From assembly GCA_903877345.1 (NCBI GenBank), contig CAIRDL010000179.1, forward strand, positions 1-5,381: a stretch of DNA of 5,381 bases, in the 5' to 3' direction. This document shows positions 1-3,816 of the stretch, in pieces (positions within the stretch are counted from its first letter, which is position 1; every line of letters begins with the position of its first letter). The DNA is from an uncultured Oscillochloris sp. (GTDB lineage: Bacteria; Chloroflexota; Chloroflexia; Chloroflexales; Chloroflexaceae). A program made the translations under genes and the position numbers. The notes under the pieces are model-generated. The model saw only the letters and a program-made list of their open reading frames with translations, searched no databases and had not been told where the DNA came from.

Positions 1-329
1 AGAAAGACGACATCCTCACGCGGGAAGACGTACTGCTTCTGCTTGTAGCGCACCGAAACCGCCGTCTCGTCAATCTTCAACTGGAGGAGCGGGTTGGCCT
101 GGGGCAGCAGCATCCGGTGGTCGAGCGTATCACACACCGTGCGGAGCATACGCTTCAAGGTGACAAAATCAAAGACCAACTGGTCAGCATTCAGCACGCC
201 AGTCAGGCGCACCGCCGCGCGATAGTTATGGCCGTGCAGTTGCTCGCACTGATCGCCATCGTAGGTAATAAAGTGTCCGGCACAAAAGGTGGTGTAGTCT
301 TTGCTCACGGACACTTGGAAGGTGGACAT
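1..329 (-). CDS. 6-pyruvoyl-tetrahydropterin synthase / QueD-like protein (partial, C-terminus outside window)
   Basis: This is a member of the PTPS/6-carboxytetrahydropterin synthase family. These zinc enzymes act on 7,8-dihydroneopterin triphosphate, in bacteria usually for queuosine/7-deazaguanine synthesis. 109 complete residues are visible, with no stop before the window edge. Family landmarks are His19 in FCAGHF and His32/His34 in LHGHNY (the expected zinc ligands), Cys28 just before them (the expected catalytic cysteine), and Asp70-His71 in TLDHRM. The ATG at 329 is chosen because GGGGAG (337-342) lies 7 nt upstream and the family N-terminus begins here. Canonical QueD goes soon after LDH into an NPTxEN motif. 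Here LDHRMLLP is followed by a beta-rich stretch with VRYKQKQYVFPRED, as in a longer PTPS subfamily. The exact substrate is therefore uncertain and no gene symbol is given. It is cut off from the topA/dodecin unit by a 472-bp gap and has its own candidate promoter. Confidence 0.88.
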   Translation of the reverse strand, partial: MSTFQVSVSKDYTTFCAGHFITYDGDQCEQLHGHNYRAAVRLTGVLNADQLVFDFVTLKRMLRTVCDTLDHRMLLPQANPLLQLKIDETAVSVRYKQKQYVFPREDVVF

Positions 330-336
330 GGACAAG

Positions 337-342
337 CTCCCC
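337..342 (-). promoter_or_regulatory. Ribosome binding site of the PTPS-like gene
   Basis: GGGGAG on the minus strand sits 7 nt before the ATG at 329. It supports that start and the reading frame of the partial gene. Confidence 0.6.
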
Positions 343-375
343 AGACGGCATCACGGCAGCGCAAAACTGCTGCCT

Positions 376-384
376 ATTGTACCA
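376..384 (-). promoter_or_regulatory. Candidate extended -10 promoter of the PTPS-like gene
   Basis: The minus strand reads TGGTACAAT. This is a TACAAT -10 hexamer (376-381) preceded by TG at the extended -10 position (383-384). No TTGACA-like -35 is found about 17 nt upstream, because that stretch is a run of C tracts (G tracts on the plus strand). Expected transcription start is near 369, giving a leader of about 40 nt. Prediction by eye only. Confidence 0.4.
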
Positions 385-386
385 TT

Positions 387-430
387 GGGTCAGGGGGCGG
401 GGGGCGGGGGCCAGGGGGCGGGGTCAGGGG
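387..430 (+). repeat. G-tract cluster with G-quadruplex potential
   Basis: Plus-strand G runs are at 387-389, 393-397, 399-404, 406-410, 414-418, 420-423 and 427-430, separated by 1-3 nt. This easily satisfies the four-tracts-of-three rule for an intramolecular G-quadruplex. It lies immediately upstream of the candidate PTPS-gene -10 element, on the template strand for that gene. Whether it folds in the cell is unknown; a simple low-complexity intergenic repeat is the alternative. Confidence 0.6.
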
Positions 431-549
431 TCAGCTTGACAGTTTGTAGTAGGGGCTTTAGCCCCGTGCTTGGCTTGCTAACGCGGCTGAAGCCCCTACT
501 ACGAACCGTACAGACGGGAAGGCATGGTTCAACTCAGCTTGACAGTTTG
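431..549. repeat. 16-nt direct repeat pair flanking a hairpin
   Basis: TCAGCTTGACAGTTTG occurs exactly at 431-446 and again at 534-549, a spacing of 103 bp. The first copy touches the left arm of the inverted repeat at 446-502. The second lies 31 nt past its right arm. The pair could be a partial duplication or part of a mobile repeat unit. No transposase is present. Confidence 0.65.
446..502. repeat. REP-like inverted repeat (18-bp arms)
   Basis: GTAGTAGGGGCTTTAGCC (446-463) pairs with GGCTGAAGCCCCTACTAC (485-502). The arms match at 17 of 18 positions and the exception would be a G-U wobble in RNA. The loop is 21 nt. Each arm also contains its own small palindrome (GGGGCTTTAGCCCC at 452-465; GGCTGAAGCC at 485-494). 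Such elements recall the intergenic REP-type repeats of Chloroflexota. There is no U tract, so a terminator role is unlikely. Confidence 0.7.
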
Positions 550-650
550 GGCGACTGCACCGCGTCCTGTCGCGGCAAATCTGCAATCTAAGACAAGGTT
601 CCACGCTACTTTACAGTCTTGGCTGGCGCACGGCTTCCTGATGCGCTCGA

Positions 651-683
651 CCTGAAACCTGAAACCTGGCCCCTGAAACCTTG
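651..683. repeat. CCTGAAA heptamer repeat
   Basis: CCTGAAA occurs at 651-657, 658-664 and 672-678, with a degenerate unit between (CCTGGCC) and CCTTG after. Short heptamer arrays of this kind are, from memory, common between genes of filamentous Chloroflexota. No function is assigned. Confidence 0.6.
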
Positions 684-699
684 TCTAAAATCTGCAATG

Positions 700-746
700 C
701 AACGCGCCGCCTTCGCGCCATTGGGTGGCGGAAAAGCGGCGCGTTG
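700..746 (-). repeat. Strong GC-rich stem-loop downstream of dodecin
   Basis: CAACGCGCCGC (700-710) pairs perfectly with GCGGCGCGTTG (736-746). The 25-nt loop contains a second 5-bp hairpin, CGCCA (716-720) with TGGCG (726-730). On the minus strand the nearest T run is about 9 nt past the stem (687-690). It is therefore not a textbook terminator, but it could protect the 3' end of the dodecin transcript or back up the terminator at 758-780. Confidence 0.5.
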
Positions 747-757
747 GTGTGACTTCC

Positions 758-780
758 AAAAAAGGCGGGCCAGTCGCCCC
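758..780 (-). terminator. Probable Rho-independent terminator of the topA-dodecin unit
   Basis: On the minus strand GGCG (775-778) and CGCC (764-767) form a short GC stem around a 7-nt loop. The flanking G-U pairs could extend it, and TTTTTT (758-763) follows at once. It begins 21 nt after the dodecin stop codon. The stem is short, so efficiency is uncertain. Confidence 0.45.
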
Positions 781-801
781 TAGACGTTGGACAACCCTGC
801 C

Positions 802-1011
802 CTAATCTTCAATCGTAAACCCAAGCTTAATCGTGACCTGCCAGTGGGCCACGTGTCCTTCCTCAATATAGCCCCGCGTCTCCGTAACCTGGAACCAACG
901 GGTGTTCCTGATCGTTGTGCCGGCCTTCGTCAGGGCATTCTGGACGGCTTCCTCAATCGAGGTCGGTGAAGAACCAACGAGTTCGACAATCTTGTAGACA
1001 TGCTCAGCCAT
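802..1011 (-). CDS. Dodecin family flavoprotein
   Basis: The 69-residue product matches dodecin in length and pattern. Dodecins assemble into hollow dodecamers in the cytoplasm that bind and store flavins (riboflavin, FMN or FAD) and quench them. Visible signature: an N-terminal beta strand EHVYKIVELVGSS, a helix SIEEAVQNALTKA, then TRWFQVTETRGYIEEG with Trp39 as the expected flavin-stacking residue. HWQVTIKLGF follows with Gln58 as the expected ring-contacting residue. The ATG at 1011 is supported by GGAGG five nt upstream. The gene begins 15 nt after the topA stop on the same strand and a likely terminator follows, so it is probably co-transcribed with topA. Family assignment is firm; the preferred flavin cannot be read from the sequence. 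Confidence 0.95.
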   Translation of the reverse strand: MAEHVYKIVELVGSSPTSIEEAVQNALTKAGTTIRNTRWFQVTETRGYIEEGHVAHWQVTIKLGFTIED

Positions 1012-1016
1012 GGGTG

Positions 1017-1021
1017 CCTCC
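1017..1021 (-). promoter_or_regulatory. Dodecin ribosome binding site in the topA-dodecin gap
   Basis: GGAGG on the minus strand lies 5 nt before the dodecin ATG, within the 15-nt gap after the topA TAG. No room for a separate promoter exists in that gap, which argues for translation from the topA transcript. A promoter inside the end of topA cannot be excluded. Confidence 0.7.
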
Positions 1022-1026
1022 AGACG

Positions 1027-3450
1027 CTACGCACTCTTCTTCGCCGTGCGCTTGGCGGGAGTCGCGGCGGGCTTGGCCGCGCTTTTTGCGGCGGGCTTGG
1101 CCGCAGTTTTTGTGGCGGGCTTGGCCACGGTTTTTGCGGCGGACTTGGCCACGGTTTTTGCGGCGGGCTTGGCCGCAACGGGATCAGCGTCAACCACTAC
1201 GGGGGCCATTTCCTCTAAGCTATGGGTGAGGTAATCGCACTTCGGGTAGCGCGAGCAGCCGAAGAAGGGCCGCCCAAACTTTCCTCGGCGCTGGAGCAGT
1301 TCGCCTTCGCTACACTTGGGGCAGGCCACGCCGGTCGGCAGCGGCAACGGCACGGGCTTGCCGTCTTTGCCGATGCGGCGGGTATTGGCGCACTCGGGGT
1401 AGCCCGAACAGCCGAGGAAGGGGCCAAAGCGACTCTTTTTGAGCACCATCGGTTGCCCACACACATTGCAGATCACATCGCTGGTTGCGGGCGTTGCCGT
1501 CTTATCAAGCAGGATGTGCCCCTCACCATTGCGGTGGAAATCGCTCGTGAAGTCACACGAGTCAGGGCCACCCTCTTTGGTGTAGCGCGTGCAGGCCAAA
1601 AACTCACCGTTGCGCCCAAACTTGATGGCTAAGCGGCCCTGGTCGCATTTGGGGCAAACCAGGTCGGTGATAATCTCCTCGCGCTTCACGTTCCGCATCT
1701 GGATCTGCGCGTTGGCAAGCGTCACTTGGAAAGGGCCGTAGAAGGCACGAAGGACAGGCACCCACGCCTTGGTGCCTTCGGCAATATCGTCGAGTTGCTG
1801 TTCGAGGGCTGAGGTGAAAGCGTAGTCAACAATGGTCGGGAAATGTTCAACCAGCAGATCGGTGACGAGCCGCCCAAGGGAGGTGGGGAGCAGCTTCTTC
1901 TCGGTCAACTCGACGTACTCACGTTCCTGAATCGTCGAAATGATCGAGGCGTAGGTCGAGGGGCGGCCAATCCCTAGCTGTTCAAGTTCCTTGACCAAAC
2001 TGGCCTCGGTGAAGCGCGGGGCGGGTTCGGTAAAGTGTTGGATGGGCAACAACTGCATCAACGTCAGCGGGTCGCCCTCGCTGAGCGGCGGCAAGCGCCG
2101 TTCGCGGTCTTCGTCCTCTTCGCCTTCATCAAGGCTAACGTTATAGACAGCCAAGAAGCCGGGGAACTTGAGCACCGAGCCGGTGGCGCGGAAGACGTAG
2201 GGAGCGGTGCCACTACTGACGGTGCGAGTCCATGCGCTGAGGTCAACGGTGGTACTGTCGAAGATGGCGGGGGCCATCTGCGAGGCGACAAAGCGCTTCC
2301 AGATCAGATCGTAGAGGCGTGACAGGTCGCGGTCAAGCTTATCGCTGATACTTTCGGGGATGCGGGCGCTACTGGTGGGCCGGATCGCCTCGTGAGCCTC
2401 CTGGGCACCTTTCACCTTGGTGCGGTAGACGGGCGCTTTGTCGGGCAAGTAGGTGGCCCCAAAGCGGGCGCTGATCACCTGGCGGGCTTCGGCCTGCGCT
2501 TCGGCGGCGACATTGGTGCTGTCGGTACGCATGTAGGTGATGAGGCCGACGGTGCCCTCGTCGCCGCCAACATCAAGCCCTTCGTAGAGGCGTTGGGCGA
2601 GCGTCATGGTCTTCTTGGCGCTGAACCCAAGCTTGCGGGCCGCTTCCTGTTGCAACGTTGAGGTGGTGAAAGGCGGGGCGGGACTGCGCCGCTTATCTTT
2701 GCGCGTAACTTTCTGTACGACGTAGCGGGCATGGTCGAGGTCAGCAACAATGGCGTCAGCCTGGGCCTGCGCCGGGACGGCGAACTTGTCCAGCTTTTTG
2801 CCCGCCCGCTCGACCAACACAGCGCGGAAGGCATCACGGGGCGCGACCCCGCCCGTTTTCACCAAATCGGCCTCAATCGTCCAATACTCAACCGGGACGA
2901 AGGTCTCGACCTCGCGCTCGCGCTCGACAATGAGGCGCACCGCCACTGACTGGACACGCCCGGCGGAGAGGCCACGCTTGACTTTATCCCAGAGCAACGG
3001 GCTGATCTGGTAGCCAACGAGGCGGTCGAGCACGCGGCGAGCCTGTTGGGCGTTCACGAGGTTCGTATCAATGGTGCGGGGGTTCTGGATGGCCTGTTGC
3101 ACCGCGTTGCGGGTAATCTCTTGGAAGACCACGCGATGGATGGGGATGCGCCGAGGGACGCTCACGGCTTCGGTGATATGCCACGCGATGGCCTCGCCCT
3201 CACGGTCAGGGTCGGTCGCGAGGTAGATCGCATCGGCGTTCTTCATCGCCTGGCGCAGCTCGCTGACCACCTTCTGCTTCGTGACCTCGTAGACGGGCGC
3301 GAAGTCGTGGTCGAGGTCAATGGCAAGATCGCGCTTGGGCAAATCGCGCACATGACCCATGCTCGAAGTCACCCGATAGCCGTGGCCGAGATACTTTTGG
3401 ATCGTCTTCGCCTTTGCGGGCGATTCGACAATAACGAGTTTGTCTCCCAT
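1027..3450 (-). CDS. topA: DNA topoisomerase I (type IA) with three zinc ribbons and a lysine-rich tail
   Basis: This 807-residue enzyme relaxes negatively supercoiled DNA by cutting and passing single strands. The TOPRIM domain begins DKLVIVESPAKAKT (Glu9) and carries the metal-binding triad Asp80, Asp82, Glu84 in ATDPDREGEA. The active-site tyrosine is Tyr306 in GLITYMRTDST, with Arg308 beside it. GIGRPSTYASII (493-504) is also typical. Three C-terminal zinc ribbons follow, with cysteines at 599/602/620/632, 661/664/681/687 and 710/713/732/738. The last ~48 residues are Lys/Ala/Pro-rich and histone-H1-like. The frame is open upstream to an ATG at 3714. I choose 3450 because MGDKLVIVESPAKAKT is the normal N-terminus and the promoter at 3518-3546 lies inside the longer reading. 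The start has only a weak AGGG ribosome site. Length is within the family range (E. coli 865). Dodecin follows in the same transcript. Confidence 0.97.
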   Translation of the reverse strand: MGDKLVIVESPAKAKTIQKYLGHGYRVTSSMGHVRDLPKRDLAIDLDHDFAPVYEVTKQKVVSELRQAMKNADAIYLATDPDREGEAIAWHITEAVSVPRRIPIHRVVFQEITRNAVQQAIQNPRTIDTNLVNAQQARRVLDRLVGYQISPLLWDKVKRGLSAGRVQSVAVRLIVEREREVETFVPVEYWTIEADLVKTGGVAPRDAFRAVLVERAGKKLDKFAVPAQAQADAIVADLDHARYVVQKVTRKDKRRSPAPPFTTSTLQQEAARKLGFSAKKTMTLAQRLYEGLDVGGDEGTVGLITYMRTDSTNVAAEAQAEARQVISARFGATYLPDKAPVYRTKVKGAQEAHEAIRPTSSARIPESISDKLDRDLSRLYDLIWKRFVASQMAPAIFDSTTVDLSAWTRTVSSGTAPYVFRATGSVLKFPGFLAVYNVSLDEGEEDEDRERRLPPLSEGDPLTLMQLLPIQHFTEPAPRFTEASLVKELEQLGIGRPSTYASIISTIQEREYVELTEKKLLPTSLGRLVTDLLVEHFPTIVDYAFTSALEQQLDDIAEGTKAWVPVLRAFYGPFQVTLANAQIQMRNVKREEIITDLVCPKCDQGRLAIKFGRNGEFLACTRYTKEGGPDSCDFTSDFHRNGEGHILLDKTATPATSDVICNVCGQPMVLKKSRFGPFLGCSGYPECANTRRIGKDGKPVPLPLPTGVACPKCSEGELLQRRGKFGRPFFGCSRYPKCDYLTHSLEEMAPVVVDADPVAAKPAAKTVAKSAAKTVAKPATKTAAKPAAKSAAKPAATPAKRTAKKSA
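1054..1173 (-). repeat. 24-bp tandem repeat encoding the TopA lysine-rich tail
   Basis: Five 24-nt units encode octads AKPAAKTV, AKSAAKTV, AKPATKTA, AKPAAKSA and AKPAATPA (TopA residues 760-799). Lysines fall at 761, 765, 769, 773, 777, 781, 785, 789 and 793, exactly every fourth residue. The units differ by only a few bases, so the copy number could change by slippage or unequal recombination. Confidence 0.8.
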
Positions 3451-3517
3451 AGGGCCCTGTACTAGCCGCAGTGGCGAGCGTGTAGGCTGCTGCCAGCGGG
3501 GGGGATTTTGCCCCTGC

Positions 3518-3546
3518 ACTATACGCGGGGCGTTTAGCCTTGTCAA
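3518..3546 (-). promoter_or_regulatory. topA promoter (TTGACA-17-TATAGT)
   Basis: On the minus strand TTGACA (3541-3546) and TATAGT (3518-3523) are separated by exactly 17 nt, a near-consensus housekeeping sigma promoter. The expected start is near 3511, giving a leader of about 60 nt before the topA ATG at 3450. The bases just after the -10 are G-rich. In other bacteria this is common in supercoiling-sensitive promoters, but that role here is an inference. Confidence 0.75.
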
Positions 3547-3631
3547 TAGCCGTGGAAGGGCTACGCAAAGTCGCTCGCCGTGGGTTCGCGGGCTGATCGA
3601 GCCTGCTTTAGCCGGCTTCGTAAACGTAGCC

Positions 3632-3646
3632 GAGGGCTTCAGCCCC
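3632..3646. repeat. Small REP-type palindrome with GGGCTTCAGCCC core
   Basis: GGGCT-TC-AGCCC (3634-3645) has the same core as the arms of the inverted repeat at 446-502 (GGGGCTTTAGCCCC and GGCTGAAGCC). A degenerate relative, GCTTTAGCC, lies 28 nt upstream in direct orientation. The shared core suggests that both intergenic regions carry members of one repeat family. Confidence 0.45.
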
Positions 3647-3698
3647 ACGGAGAACGACGTTGACGTAGCCCTAGATGCGTCCATACGTCCTGCCTGCC

Positions 3699-3727
3699 TT
3701 GACACCCCTCCCACGTAATGCTACCCT
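3699..3727 (+). promoter_or_regulatory. Promoter of the plus-strand gene (TTGACA-17-TACCCT)
   Basis: A perfect TTGACA (3699-3704) is followed after 17 nt by TACCCT (3722-3727), which keeps the three most conserved -10 positions (T, A and final T). Expected start is near 3734, leaving a leader of about 83 nt. A short inverted repeat, CTGTAG (3726-3731) against CTACAG (3747-3752), overlaps the start region and could be an operator or leader hairpin; that part is weak. Confidence 0.65.
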
Positions 3728-3804
3728 GTAGCCGTTGTGGGGCAGCCTACAGCGGTTCGCGATGCGTAGCAGTCCACATGGGTATTCGTTAGCACCGTCA
3801 CGAT

Positions 3805-3808
3805 GGAG
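3805..3808 (+). promoter_or_regulatory. Ribosome binding site of the plus-strand gene
   Basis: GGAG lies 8 nt upstream of the ATG at 3817, and a GGGG run lies closer (3811-3814). It supports this ATG as the start. Confidence 0.55.
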
Positions 3809-3816
3809 TTGGGGTC

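Larger units (their letters stand above)
330..801. other. 472-bp repeat-rich intergenic region without a gene
   Basis: No open frame here has a ribosome binding site or protein-like composition; the frames that exist run through repeats. Besides the elements listed separately, it holds an 11-nt direct repeat AAATCTGCAAT (577-587 and 688-698). It also holds a 10-nt inverted repeat, AGACAAGGTT at 591-600 against AACCTTGTCT at 677-686. The region separates the topA/dodecin unit from the PTPS-like gene on the same strand. Confidence 0.7.
3451..3816. other. Divergent intergenic region between topA and the plus-strand gene
   Basis: These 366 bp hold two back-to-back promoters whose -35 boxes are about 150 bp apart, and no credible gene. 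Between them lies repeat-like sequence. It includes TGCTTTAGCCGGC (3604-3616), GAGGGCTTCAGCCCC (3632-3646), an ACGTAGCC pair (3624-3631, 3663-3670), and CCGTGGG (from 3578) facing CCCACGG (3644-3650). Translated frames here look like chance extensions. Confidence 0.65.

Noticed and set aside
446..502. Inverted repeat as an intrinsic terminator
   Set aside because: No T tract follows on either strand, and no gene ends close to it in the right orientation.
436..544. TTGACA hexamers at 436-441 and 539-544 as promoters
   Set aside because: No acceptable -10 box follows at 16-18 nt and no plus-strand gene lies downstream. They are part of the 16-nt direct repeat.
301..591. 96-codon plus-strand open frame over the G tracts and the hairpin
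   Set aside because: It is translated from repeats, overlaps the start of the PTPS-like gene, and has no domain pattern.
915..1234. Several open frames antisense to the end of topA, with repeats such as FLRRAWP
   Set aside because: They are shadows of the 24-bp repeats that encode the lysine-rich TopA tail.
1222..3465. Plus-strand open frames antisense to topA (for example 1222-1632, 2035-2322, 3046-3465)
   Set aside because: TopA is fully recognised on the other strand. These have no family motif and arise from GC-rich codon structure.
3451..3714. 88-codon N-terminal extension of topA
   Set aside because: It overlaps the topA promoter and repeat sequence, lies before the standard TopA N-terminus, and is low in protein-like pattern.
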